The notes below the pieces were generated by a model. It did no database searches. It saw only the letters and a list, made by a program, of their open reading frames with translations, and was not told the DNA's origin. A stretch of 43,851 nt of DNA, from the NCBI GenBank assembly GCA_013205245.1, contig JABMNH010000055.1:1-43851 (forward strand), in the 5' to 3' direction. Both the position numbers and the translations under genes were made by a program. Positions 17,231 through 25,212 of the stretch are shown piece by piece. Position 1 is the first letter of the stretch, and each line of letters starts with the position of its first letter. The stretch comes from Flavobacteriales bacterium. Its GTDB lineage: Bacteria; Bacteroidota; Bacteroidia; Flavobacteriales; Flavobacteriaceae.

Positions 17231-17812
17231 TTAAAGGTTTAAAGGTTTTATTTTACTGATTTTATAAAAACTGAAAATGATATAAAGTATTATAAACCAT
17301 ATAACAAAAATCATTCCAGTTACAGAAATAATTAAAGTAATTGGTGCATTAGCTGCAGCTGCCCATAACGATCTTTCATCTTTATCATCATTTATAATTG
17401 TTGGAACGCCCCATTTTTTAATCGTTTCAACAGAAAGATCATTATACAAATCGTTATCTAGAATTTTAACAATTATGGTCACATTGCCTTCAGCATCGCC
17501 AGGAAGGTCACTAGGAAATGCGACTTCTACAACACCATCTTCATCAGTTTCATTAAATCCGTCTCCAATTTTTAGTAAACTAAAGGTTCTTTTTACAAAA
17601 AAAGACAGTTCCACTTCTTCGGCTGCCAAACCATTTTGATCTGTAACTGTGGCTGTAATTGTTTTAGTATCTGTATCCTCAGAAAAAGAAAGAGATACTT
17701 TAGCATCTTGCATGTCATCTTGAGCATACATTATTGCGTTATTGAAAAAAAGCAAACCTATAAAGAAAACTATTCTCAAAACTTGTGTATAAATGGATTT
17801 TCTAATCTTCAT
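17231..17812 (-). CDS. Ig-like, C-terminally anchored membrane protein, module 1
   Basis: A 193-residue protein. The ATG at 17812 is preferred because it follows the NrfD stop by one base and opens a normal signal peptide (cleavage near MYA-QDD); longer upstream starts would overlap NrfD by 47 bp. The mature part is one beta-rich Ig/carboxypeptidase-regulatory-like domain (SFSEDTDTKTITATVTDQNG) with an acidic DLPGDAEGNVTI turn. A C-terminal membrane helix (about residues 156-180) and a short basic tail follow. The domain should face the periplasm. The paralogue at 20828-21703 has two such domains. I do not know the function; it may be a structural subunit of the NrfD complex. Confidence 0.75.
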   Translation of the reverse strand: MKIRKSIYTQVLRIVFFIGLLFFNNAIMYAQDDMQDAKVSLSFSEDTDTKTITATVTDQNGLAAEEVELSFFVKRTFSLLKIGDGFNETDEDGVVEVAFPSDLPGDAEGNVTIIVKILDNDLYNDLSVETIKKWGVPTIINDDKDERSLWAAAANAPITLIISVTGMIFVIWFIILYIIFSFYKISKIKPLNL

Positions 17813-17813
17813 T

Positions 17814-19154
17814 TTATTTAATATTAGGTTCAACAATTGTTTCAGAATCATGTTCCTCACTCTTAATAGGTATCACTGGAAACAATTTAATAAGTATGGT
17901 GATTAAAAGCAATAAACTGGCAAAAGACGATATCGTAATTGCCCATTCTTCCCATGTTGGGATATAGTGTAAATAAGATTCATCTACTTGTTGAATAGGT
18001 ACGTAAGTGTGTTGAAGCGAAGGAATTACGATTAAATAGCGTTTAAACCAAGCTCCTAAAACAACAGATAGTGAAATTAAAAATATTGGAAATGGTTTAC
18101 GCATTACTTTAAACATCAATAAAATAAGTGGTAAAATAAGCCCTCCTATTTGAACAAACCAATACATTATGGCATATTGTCCCGTAAATAATTCGCTAAG
18201 TTGATCGCCTTCAATTCCTACCATTTTAAAAGCAGGCCCTAAATATTCATTGATATTAAAATAAAGGTATATGAGAGATAAAAGCACCAACAGTCTGCCC
18301 ATTTTATCAAAATGATCTTCTGTTATATAAGCATGTAATTTTAATTCTTTTCTAATAATATACATCGCAAAAATAATTGCCGCAGCACCAGCCATAAAGG
18401 CTCCAGACACGAAATAAGGGCCTAAATTAGTACTGTTCCATCCAGGGCGCCATGTTGTTGCAAATAACCAAGAAGTGACTGTATGTATTGCAAATGCAAC
18501 TGGAAGCACCGCGATGCCCATTATTTTACTGACTTTATTTAATCTCTCTGCTTGTTTTGGATGGTTTGACCAATTAATAGCTGTAATTCTGTAAAACCTT
18601 TTTTTCCAATTTGGAATCTCTGTTAAACGATCTCTACAAACAGCAATGTCTGGTAGTATAGAAATAAATAATAACAAAAAACTTATCACTAAATACGTTG
18701 AAATAATAATAACGTCCCAAATAATAGGCGATTGAATTCTAAAATGTGTAATCACATAAAAAAAACGATCTGGGCGTCCCATATCAATTATGATAATAAC
18801 CGCAGCGCAGATAATTGCTGAAACTGCAATAATTTCTGAAACTCTTATAAGGGGTTTAGCCCATACGTTATTATTGAGTTTTAGTATGGAACTAAATAAG
18901 GATCCAACCAAACTAATGGCAACGAAAAATACAAAATTAGAGATGTAAATACCCCAAGAAGTATAATCTCTCATAGCTGTAACTATAAGCCCAAATCTTA
19001 CTTGTCGGTAATAGGCATACATCCCAACTAAATTAATTGCAATAAGTAAACCTATCCATAATTTATATTTCAATGATGTTGAAATTAGATGTCTTAACAG
19101 GTCTTTTTCTCGAGGTGTTTCGAACTTTTGTTGTTTAATATCTATTTTTCTCAT
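17814..19154 (-). CDS. NrfD/PsrC-family quinol-interacting membrane subunit, module 1
   Basis: A 446-residue polytopic membrane protein of the NrfD family with about 10 helices. Family hallmarks include DYTSWGIYISNFVFFVAISL (about residues 83-102), the DMGRPDRFFYVI motif (about residue 126), QSPIIWDVII and, later, FNINEYLGPAF. NrfD proteins oxidise or reduce menaquinol and pass electrons to a periplasmic 4Fe-4S partner, here the Fe-S protein encoded immediately upstream (ATGA overlap). No molybdopterin enzyme is nearby, which is unusual for classical Psr/Nrf/Ttr systems. Electrons most likely pass to the cytochrome c encoded downstream. Confidence 0.92.
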   Translation of the reverse strand: MRKIDIKQQKFETPREKDLLRHLISTSLKYKLWIGLLIAINLVGMYAYYRQVRFGLIVTAMRDYTSWGIYISNFVFFVAISLVGSLFSSILKLNNNVWAKPLIRVSEIIAVSAIICAAVIIIIDMGRPDRFFYVITHFRIQSPIIWDVIIISTYLVISFLLLFISILPDIAVCRDRLTEIPNWKKRFYRITAINWSNHPKQAERLNKVSKIMGIAVLPVAFAIHTVTSWLFATTWRPGWNSTNLGPYFVSGAFMAGAAAIIFAMYIIRKELKLHAYITEDHFDKMGRLLVLLSLIYLYFNINEYLGPAFKMVGIEGDQLSELFTGQYAIMYWFVQIGGLILPLILLMFKVMRKPFPIFLISLSVVLGAWFKRYLIVIPSLQHTYVPIQQVDESYLHYIPTWEEWAITISSFASLLLLITILIKLFPVIPIKSEEHDSETIVEPNIK

Positions 19155-20068
19155 GATTTTACATTTTCTTTAGTGTCACTTTCAAAAGGAAACAACCTAT
19201 CTACAGGTGGCAGATAATAAACACGCGGTTTTGTTCCTAATTCTTCCATAAAACGATACCCAGCTTTTTCTTTAAGCAAAGTAGATAATCTTACTGTTTC
19301 TTCGCCATTTGTTACCGTATCGTCTAATTCGTTTCCAAAATAAATCACGCCATTTGGGCAAGCGGGTACACAATGTGGCAATTTGCCTTTACGAAGCATG
19401 TCTGGACAAAAATCGCATTTAGACACAGTTCCTATTTTGTTTGGAAGACTAGTTTCTGGTGAATATGCTAGGTTTTCATCTACGTTTGGAGGTGCGCCCC
19501 AATTAAAGACTCTGGCAGAATATGGACAGGCTGCCATACAAAATCTACAACCTATACATCTTTCATTATCTATAAGAACGAGACCGTCTGTGCGCTTAAA
19601 AGTAGCGCCAACAGGGCAAACCTTTACACAAGGCGGATTGTCGCAATGAAAACATTTTTTAGGCATCCAATAAGGTGCCGACTTTTCATTATCTTTCATT
19701 TCTAAGACCTTAATATAAGGTCTGTCTGGTGTTAAATTATGATGTTTATCGCAAGATTCAACACATTTCTTTGCGTTCTTACATTTTGCCAAATCTACCA
19801 CCATCACAAATTTTTGTCCCGGAATACCTTCTCTTGCTTCTTTCGGTGTTGCTGGATGGTGTTCCATTCCTTCCATTTTTATAATTTCAGAATTTGAAAC
19901 TTGTACTAATTTTCCGTCTGTTGTTAATAAAGTCGTTTTTTCTTCTGATTTTTCTTTGCAAGAAGAAGCTGAATACAGCCCCAAACCGGCAACGGCAAGT
20001 ATACCGCCAGACGAAATATTTTTTAAGAATTTTCTCCTGGAGTCAATTTTGGAATTTTTATTTTCCAT
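19151..20068 (-). CDS. TAT-exported ferredoxin-like Fe-S subunit (NrfC/PsrB type), module 1
   Basis: A 305-residue periplasmic electron-transfer protein. The N-terminus has a twin-arginine signal (DSRRKFLKNISSGG) and, after the hydrophobic stretch, Cys37 in SASSC, which might be lipidated. Cysteine groups lie at 96/102/106, 139/142/147/151, 171/174/177/181 and 218/221/233/237. The first group reads CKNAKKCVESC: the second Cys of a normal CxxCxxCxxxC motif is Ala, so one cluster is probably 3Fe-4S, differently ligated or absent. A short TTDGKLVQV segment after the signal is shared with the paralogue and with the 88-residue protein at 24010. It is first in its operon and overlaps NrfD by ATGA. 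Confidence 0.92.
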   Translation of the reverse strand: MENKNSKIDSRRKFLKNISSGGILAVAGLGLYSASSCKEKSEEKTTLLTTDGKLVQVSNSEIIKMEGMEHHPATPKEAREGIPGQKFVMVVDLAKCKNAKKCVESCDKHHNLTPDRPYIKVLEMKDNEKSAPYWMPKKCFHCDNPPCVKVCPVGATFKRTDGLVLIDNERCIGCRFCMAACPYSARVFNWGAPPNVDENLAYSPETSLPNKIGTVSKCDFCPDMLRKGKLPHCVPACPNGVIYFGNELDDTVTNGEETVRLSTLLKEKAGYRFMEELGTKPRVYYLPPVDRLFPFESDTKENVKS

Positions 20069-20222
20069 AGGTTTGTTTTTGTTTAAGAATTAGTAGCTAT
20101 AAATTATATCTAAAAAATAAACAGGCAATTAAGTCTGTTATTTATTGTTTCAAAACAAAAAAAGATTTATGCGTTTTATAAAAACTGTAATATGTTTATA
20201 TGGTGCGCATAAACCACTCTTC

Positions 20223-20265
20223 CAAAGATAATATCATATCGTCACATATAAACTGATAAAAATCA
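20223..20265 (-). promoter_or_regulatory. Module-1 promoter with CRP/FNR-type operator
   Basis: The 345-bp gap 20069-20413 holds, on the minus strand, a perfect -7 element TATCTTTG (20230-20223). Centred 33 bp upstream of it is the palindrome TGATAAAAATCA (20254-20265), a CRP/FNR-type TGATnnnnATCA box. A start site about 7 bp past the -7 centre would put the box near -40/-41, the class II activator position. A good -33 element is missing, as expected for an activated promoter. The leader to the ATG at 20068 is about 150 nt. Besides the terminator at 20362-20391, nothing else is recognised in the gap. Confidence 0.75.
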
Positions 20266-20361
20266 TGTTTTATAGGCTTTGAAATATTGCTGTTTTTGAA
20301 TTCTTATAATTGCCTATTAAGTGTCAATTACTCCTAATGTTTATATAAAAATTCTGGGCAT

Positions 20362-20391
20362 AAAAAAACCCGAGCAATTGCTCGGGTTTTT
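20362..20391 (-). terminator. Rho-independent terminator of the upstream electron-transfer operon
   Basis: A perfect 18-bp palindrome CCCGAGCAATTGCTCGGG (20369-20386) lies between an A7 run and a T5 run. On the minus strand this gives a GC-rich stem followed by seven T. It lies 23 bp beyond the stop of the cytochrome gene ending at 20414 and separates the two operons. Confidence 0.92.
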
Positions 20392-20413
20392 AGGTATTAA
20401 GGATATCAAAATA

Positions 20414-20815
20414 TTATTCAGCCAATCTTCTCATGTAATTTACAATTAGCCATCTGTCTTCATCTTCTGGTAGTTTTTTAGAAAACTCTGGCATGTCATC
20501 TCTTCCAAAAGTAGTTTTGTAAAATAAGGCGCCATCTGTTTGTGCTTGGAATTCCTCTGTAGAAAAATCGCCTAACTCACCTTCCATTTCGTTTGCTTTT
20601 GGACCATCTCCATAGCCTTCTTTACCGTGACAAGATTTACAATGTTTTGTGTAAAGTGATTTCCCAATTGCAGTATCCGTATCTGCAGCTATAGGGTTTT
20701 TCATAGTTTCATATTTCGCAGGTACTTTCCATTCTTTTTCTTGAATAAAAGAAGTAAAAGAAAATAAGGTAAAAGTAAGAACCCCGATAATTGTTAATTT
20801 TTTGAATGTTTTCAT
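20414..20815 (-). CDS. Monohaem c-type cytochrome, module 2
   Basis: A 133-residue class I cytochrome c with an N-terminal hydrophobic signal or anchor (residues 6-24), a haem site CKSCH at 59-63 and a likely Met108 ligand in GRDDMPEF. It is the paralogue of the cytochrome at 16797-17204 and occupies the same last position in its module. The C-terminal helix (EDRWLIVNYMRRLAE) is conserved between the two. It is expected to shuttle electrons in the periplasm or along the inner membrane. A strong terminator follows. Confidence 0.9.
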   Translation of the reverse strand: MKTFKKLTIIGVLTFTLFSFTSFIQEKEWKVPAKYETMKNPIAADTDTAIGKSLYTKHCKSCHGKEGYGDGPKANEMEGELGDFSTEEFQAQTDGALFYKTTFGRDDMPEFSKKLPEDEDRWLIVNYMRRLAE

Positions 20816-20827
20816 GTTTTTTAAATT

Positions 20828-21703
20828 TTAGATTTTAGATTTTGCTATTTTAAACAAATTTACGACCAAATATATTATTAAGCTCCAAATCCCTATAATT
20901 AATAAGTTTGGGAATATTAATAAAAAGATTGGTGTTTTATTTCTTGGTGACCACATTTTTCTTTGATCAAATGTAGATTCATCAACTATTGGTGTTCCGA
21001 TAGGTGCTTTTAAAAGTGCTTTTACAGTACCATAATCATCATGATCTTGTAACACCACCTCAATAGTTATAATGCCATCTACACCTGGTATTCCGTCCTC
21101 AATAGGCACAAATATAGCGCCAGTTTCGTCTGTACTATTAAATTCTTTGCCAATTTTTAAAGGTTTGAATAGTCTTTGAATCTGAACATTTAACGATTCA
21201 CCAGCAATTGGATTGCCAGATTTAGAATCCGTCAAAGTAGCCGAAACATAATTCACGCTATCCTTAGTTACAAGTTGTGTTTTAATAGTTGCGTCTTTAA
21301 AGCTAATGCTTTTAGAGGCTTTTTTAAAAGAGTCATTCCCTTTAAAAGAAAAAACTATGTTGTAGGTATTTGTTTCGTCTGGTGTAAGGCTAAGAATGTT
21401 ATCTAAAGCAAACTTACTTTCACCTTTCATATTGGTTTTGGTTTTACCAATCATAATTTTATCATCGCCTACCTCATTGAAAACTAATATTTCAATACCA
21501 GAAACATTTATATTTTCTTTCTTTACTTTTGAAGTGGCTGTTATGTTAAAATAAGTTTCGTGATCTACTATTTTTACATATTGTGCTTTTAACCTAACAC
21601 TCCTCTTTTTTACTTTTTGAGCATATCCCTGAGAACTTGCTAAAAATAAGAATCCACTTAAAATAGCTAGAAAAACAAAGCGAAATTTTAGTTGACTTTT
21701 CAT
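20828..21703 (-). CDS. Two-domain Ig-like, C-terminally anchored membrane protein, module 2
   Basis: A 291-residue protein with a Sec signal peptide (cleavage near GYA-QKV), two beta-rich Ig-like repeats (about residues 38-135 and 140-235) and a C-terminal helix (about residues 257-283) followed by a basic tail. The second repeat and the region before the helix (RLFKPLKIGKEFNSTDETGA; IGTPIVDE...RKMW) line up with the module-1 paralogue (FSLLKIGDGFNETDEDG; VPTIIND...RSLW). Module 1 has thus lost, or never had, the first Ig repeat. The start overlaps the NrfD stop (ATGA). Function unknown; probably a subunit or assembly factor of the complex. Confidence 0.75.
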   Translation of the reverse strand: MKSQLKFRFVFLAILSGFLFLASSQGYAQKVKKRSVRLKAQYVKIVDHETYFNITATSKVKKENINVSGIEILVFNEVGDDKIMIGKTKTNMKGESKFALDNILSLTPDETNTYNIVFSFKGNDSFKKASKSISFKDATIKTQLVTKDSVNYVSATLTDSKSGNPIAGESLNVQIQRLFKPLKIGKEFNSTDETGAIFVPIEDGIPGVDGIITIEVVLQDHDDYGTVKALLKAPIGTPIVDESTFDQRKMWSPRNKTPIFLLIFPNLLIIGIWSLIIYLVVNLFKIAKSKI

Positions 21704-23016
21704 AATTCTATATCTTTATTTGTTTCTAATAAACCTTTTTCTTCGGCTGTTTTTTGGATAGGTACTATTGGTAAATAACGCACCAAAACAGTAATAATAA
21801 ACATTGCCATTGCTAAGGTTGCGGCTGTAATGAGCCATTCGTGCATACTCGGAAAATAGTGATGCCAAGATTCGGGCACACCTTCTATAGGTAAAAACGG
21901 ATGCAGTAATGTAGGTGTAACTATTATATATCTTTTCCACCATGACCCTACAACTACCATTAAACCAACTATAAACATTGGTAATGGTTTTCTTCCTTTT
22001 CTAAATAACAAAATTATAAGCGGTAAAATTAAACCCACAATTTGAGCAAACCAAAATAGCCCTGAGTATTCGCCAGACACTAAAGCGTTTAGATGAATAG
22101 ATTCTTCTTTTGGTGCTGTAAATTCGGGAATTAAATATTCGTTTATGTTAAAGTAAAGGTATGTAAGACATGCCAAAACTAAAAATTTACCTAATTTATC
22201 AAAATGAAATTCAGTTATATAATTTTCTAATCCTCTTACTTTTCTCACAACATAAACCACAGAGACAAGAGCGCCAACTCCAGCAACAAATGCACCCGAA
22301 ATAAAATAAGCGCCCATATTAGTACTGTCCCATCCAATTCTATAAGTGGTTGAAAACAACCAAGCATCTATAGATTGTAATGTAATACCAACTGGAATTA
22401 TCATTAAAGCAATAATCTTAATTGATTTTTCTTGAAGGGCTTTTTGAAACTTACTACCCGTCCAGTTTAATGCCAATATACCGTAGCATTTACTTAAAAA
22501 TGGGCTTTTTTCTCTAAAGTGTTTTTTAAGAATCGATAAATCTGGGAGTAGTGGAAAATAGAGCAATAAGAAACTTAAAGCAATATAGGTAGGTACAATT
22601 ATTACATCCCAAGTAATGGGCGATTGAAGTCTTGCATGAATAAATAGGTTTAGCAATCTGTCTGGTCTGCCCATATCAATCATAATAGTTAGGCCTGCCA
22701 TTACAATACATGCTAACGAAATAATTTCGGCAATTCTAACCAGTGGTGTTCTCCATGAGTTGTTTGTTAATCTTAAAATCGCAACAGTAACAGATCCAAC
22801 AAAACTGGTGGCTACAAAAAACACAAAATTAGATATGTAAATACCCCAAAGTGCATAATCGCGCATATTGGTTACCACTTGTCCTTTAATAACCTGATCT
22901 ATATATGCAATTATCCCTATAACCATAACAACAACTAAAAATGTTGTCCAAACAGTCCCGCGTCTGTCAAATTTTCTTGGGATTAAATCATCGAGTAAAG
23001 TTTTATAATTTTTCAT
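21700..23016 (-). CDS. NrfD/PsrC-family quinol-interacting membrane subunit, module 2
   Basis: A 438-residue polytopic membrane protein paralogous to the one at 17814. Shared hallmarks are DYALWGIYISNFVFFVATSF, IDMGRPDRLLNLF, LQSPITWDVIIVP, a DSTNMGAYFISGAFVAG segment and FNINEYLIPEF. It should exchange electrons between menaquinone and the Fe-S subunit encoded immediately upstream. The gene starts 2 bp after the Fe-S stop and overlaps the Ig-like gene by 4 bp. Keeping two full NrfD subunits in adjacent operons suggests two quinol-linked complexes with different partners, or two halves of one complex. Confidence 0.92.
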   Translation of the reverse strand: MKNYKTLLDDLIPRKFDRRGTVWTTFLVVVMVIGIIAYIDQVIKGQVVTNMRDYALWGIYISNFVFFVATSFVGSVTVAILRLTNNSWRTPLVRIAEIISLACIVMAGLTIMIDMGRPDRLLNLFIHARLQSPITWDVIIVPTYIALSFLLLYFPLLPDLSILKKHFREKSPFLSKCYGILALNWTGSKFQKALQEKSIKIIALMIIPVGITLQSIDAWLFSTTYRIGWDSTNMGAYFISGAFVAGVGALVSVVYVVRKVRGLENYITEFHFDKLGKFLVLACLTYLYFNINEYLIPEFTAPKEESIHLNALVSGEYSGLFWFAQIVGLILPLIILLFRKGRKPLPMFIVGLMVVVGSWWKRYIIVTPTLLHPFLPIEGVPESWHHYFPSMHEWLITAATLAMAMFIITVLVRYLPIVPIQKTAEEKGLLETNKDIEL

Positions 23017-23018
23017 AA

Positions 23019-23987
23019 TTATTCAGGTGTTTCGACAGATTCGAATTTTTTATAATTTTCCAAACCATCTTTAAAATCGACTAATCTGTTAACGGGTGGT
23101 AAATAATACACACTGGGCTCTGTGCCTAAACCTTCCATTAATCTATATCCTGCTTTATCAACTAATAATTTGCTAAATCTTAATGTTTCGTCTCCGTTTG
23201 TAACAGTGTCTTCGTATTTATCGCCAAAGTAAAACACACCATTAGGACATGCTGTTACACAATGAGGTAATTCACCATTTTTAATAGTATGTGGGCAAAA
23301 ATCGCATTTGTCTGGTGTGCCTTTTACACTTGGTAAACCAGCATAATCTGGCGAAGAATGACCGTCATGATCCATAGTCATTTTTATTTCTCCTTGATTT
23401 GGTTCGCTCCAATTAAAAACTCTAATTGAATAAGGGCAAGCCGCCATACAGAAACGACAGCCAATACAACGTTCGTTATCAATTAACACCAAGCCATCTC
23501 TACGTTTAAATGTTGCATCTACAGGGCAAACCGCAACACAGGCAGGTTGGTCACAATGCATACAGGTTCTTGGCATCCAATAGGGAGCTGTATCTTTAGA
23601 TTCCTGCATTTTGTGTACTTTAAGCCAAGCGTTTTCTCCTGTAATATAATGATGCTTGTTACAAGCGCTCACACATTTTAAGGCATTTTTACATTTGGCT
23701 AAATCTATAACCATTACAAACTTTCTGTTTGGAATACCTTCTCTTACATTATATTTTTTGTCATGATCTTCAGAATGTGCTACTTCAATAACTTCCGATG
23801 AATCTACTTGTATTAATGTACCATCTGTGGTCATTAATTCCATTTTATCTCCTGATAGATTTTTTGGTTTTGCGTCTAATTTTGAAGGAATCTTTGATAA
23901 TCCTATTCCTCCAAGTGCTGTAATAAGGCCAAATTTTATCCCTTTATCAAGAAATTTTCGCCTTGAGTTTTTATTATCGTTTGCCAT
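23019..23987 (-). CDS. TAT-exported ferredoxin-like Fe-S subunit (NrfC/PsrB type), module 2
   Basis: A 322-residue protein with a twin-arginine signal (NSRRKFLDKGIKFG) and no Cys after the signal, unlike its paralogue. Cysteines lie at 99/105/109, 142/145/150/154, 174/177/180/184 and 228/231/243/247. The first group is CKNALKCVSAC, lacking the same Cys as module 1, so the loss is conserved rather than accidental. A loop at about residues 200-222 contains several His and Asp (MTMDHDGHSSPDY) that the paralogue lacks. It is a periplasmic electron carrier between the NrfD quinol site and cytochromes. Confidence 0.92.
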   Translation of the reverse strand: MANDNKNSRRKFLDKGIKFGLITALGGIGLSKIPSKLDAKPKNLSGDKMELMTTDGTLIQVDSSEVIEVAHSEDHDKKYNVREGIPNRKFVMVIDLAKCKNALKCVSACNKHHYITGENAWLKVHKMQESKDTAPYWMPRTCMHCDQPACVAVCPVDATFKRRDGLVLIDNERCIGCRFCMAACPYSIRVFNWSEPNQGEIKMTMDHDGHSSPDYAGLPSVKGTPDKCDFCPHTIKNGELPHCVTACPNGVFYFGDKYEDTVTNGDETLRFSKLLVDKAGYRLMEGLGTEPSVYYLPPVNRLVDFKDGLENYKKFESVETPE

Positions 23988-24009
23988 AATTAGTAATAAT
24001 TAAATGAAG

Positions 24010-24276
24010 TTAGTCTTTTCTACCCAACCAGCTAAGAAGTGATTTATTCGAAATCTTTTTATTGAGAGTTTTGGCATTTTTAAGTGTACTTATTTTAACT
24101 TTTACAGTTGTGCCATCTGGTTTTAATAAAGTTTGATATGCCTCTTCTTTAACACTACTAAGTTCTTTATTGTTAGATTTTCCAAATCCTAGAAAAGGTA
24201 TCAATAATGCGCTACCCAGTATTGGTAATATACTTCTTCTTGAAATTTTCTTATCTTTTTTAGATTTATCCTCCAT
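24010..24276 (-). CDS. Small TAT-signal protein resembling the leader region of the Fe-S subunits
   Basis: An 88-residue protein with a twin-arginine-like signal (KKISRRSILPILGSALLI) and a short mature part containing LLKPDGTTVKVKISTLKN. This aligns by eye with LLTTDGKLVQVSNSEIIK and LMTTDGTLIQVDSSEVIE, which follow the TAT signals of the two Fe-S subunits. It has no Cys and so binds no cluster by itself. It may be a mini-paralogue acting as a complex subunit or assembly partner, or a truncated duplicate. It lies directly upstream of the module-2 Fe-S gene (22 bp), which argues for a shared role. Confidence 0.7.
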   Translation of the reverse strand: MEDKSKKDKKISRRSILPILGSALLIPFLGFGKSNNKELSSVKEEAYQTLLKPDGTTVKVKISTLKNAKTLNKKISNKSLLSWLGRKD

Positions 24277-24294
24277 CGTTGTTATCGTTTTAAA

Positions 24295-24341
24295 ATATTA
24301 AAGACAAAATAAAAGTAGTGTTTTTATTTTGTCTTTAATAT
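24295..24341 (-). terminator. Long AU-rich hairpin between the barrel gene and the small TAT gene
   Basis: A perfect 20-bp stem (24295-24314 with 24322-24341) has a 7-base loop and sits in the 75-bp gap of the operon. It is AT-rich, so it could be a partial terminator or an RNA-processing/stability element that sets different expression of the outer-membrane genes and the inner-membrane module. Confidence 0.6.
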
Positions 24342-24351
24342 CTAATAATGT

Positions 24352-25212
24352 TTAAAAATTGTATACTCTTGTAATATTAAATCCTATAAGGAAATTTCCT
24401 TTCATAAAATCGTTTTTATTAAACATATAGTTCTTTTGTTGAACAATACCTGTATAGTTTGTTAGGAATAATTGAAAAGCATGTGCTGATGTTGAAAATT
24501 CAAAGCCCATACTAACTCCAGGTTTAGGATTATTCATAGCAAAACTAGTTAGTGGTTGACTATAGTCTGCCATAAAAGCAGTTTGTGGACTTATTTTATA
24601 ACGCCCTCCTATTGCAATAGCTAGCATATCATTTTTCATAGTGTTTTCTACAATATTATAATGAGAAACGCTTGGCGCTACTTGCATAGAAAATTTAGAA
24701 TTAAATCGTTTAGCAATAATTAATTGATGGAAAGATGAATAACGATCTTGTATATGCGAGAAATTATCTTTAGTTCGCGCATCAACCGTAAAATTACCAT
24801 AATAAGTAACACTTACTGGCATTTTACCAGAGCGTGTTTGGTTAAGTAATGCTACTTTCCAATTAAAGTCTTGTAAACGATCAAATTTAGTAGTTCCATA
24901 ACCTAAGGTAATTCTATCTGTAATAGAGTAAGCTAGACCAATTCTTATGTTGGCAGGAGCCCAAAAACCAGCTAGATCATTTTCTCCAGCATTAATCAAA
25001 CCAAATCTATGAGACATTTGAATTTCTAATGTGTTCTTATTAAACAAAACATTGGTTGCGTTGTCTATAAGTGTAGCACTCTCAAAAGCGGGTCTCTCTA
25101 ATTTCTCTTTTACTTTTATTGAATCTTTCTTTTGAGCCATAGCCATAAAAGGGAGAAGCAATAAAATAAAAAGTGTTTTTATATAATTTTTCATGTGTTT
25201 CTTTTTAAACAT
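24352..25212 (-). CDS. Outer-membrane beta-barrel protein (DUF5777-like)
   Basis: A 286-residue protein. The ATG at 25212 overlaps the upstream stop as TAATG; the ATG at 25194 gives a cleaner signal peptide (MKNYIKTLFILLLLPFMAMA-Q) and may be the real start. The mature chain alternates polar and hydrophobic residues in about a dozen amphipathic strands and ends in Phe (FNITRVYNF), as outer-membrane barrels do. Segments such as HRFGLINAGENDLAGFWAPA resemble DUF5777 barrels, which I recall near cytochrome genes in Bacteroidota. It could be the pore that lets the cytochromes cross the outer membrane, but that is inference. Confidence 0.82.
   Translation of the reverse strand: MFKKKHMKNYIKTLFILLLLPFMAMAQKKDSIKVKEKLERPAFESATLIDNATNVLFNKNTLEIQMSHRFGLINAGENDLAGFWAPANIRIGLAYSITDRITLGYGTTKFDRLQDFNWKVALLNQTRSGKMPVSVTYYGNFTVDARTKDNFSHIQDRYSSFHQLIIAKRFNSKFSMQVAPSVSHYNIVENTMKNDMLAIAIGGRYKISPQTAFMADYSQPLTSFAMNNPKPGVSMGFEFSTSAHAFQLFLTNYTGIVQQKNYMFNKNDFMKGNFLIGFNITRVYNF

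Noticed and set aside
19383-19649. An 88-codon plus-strand frame opposite the Fe-S gene
   Set aside because: It lies wholly inside the conserved Fe-S coding region and shows no plausible protein features.
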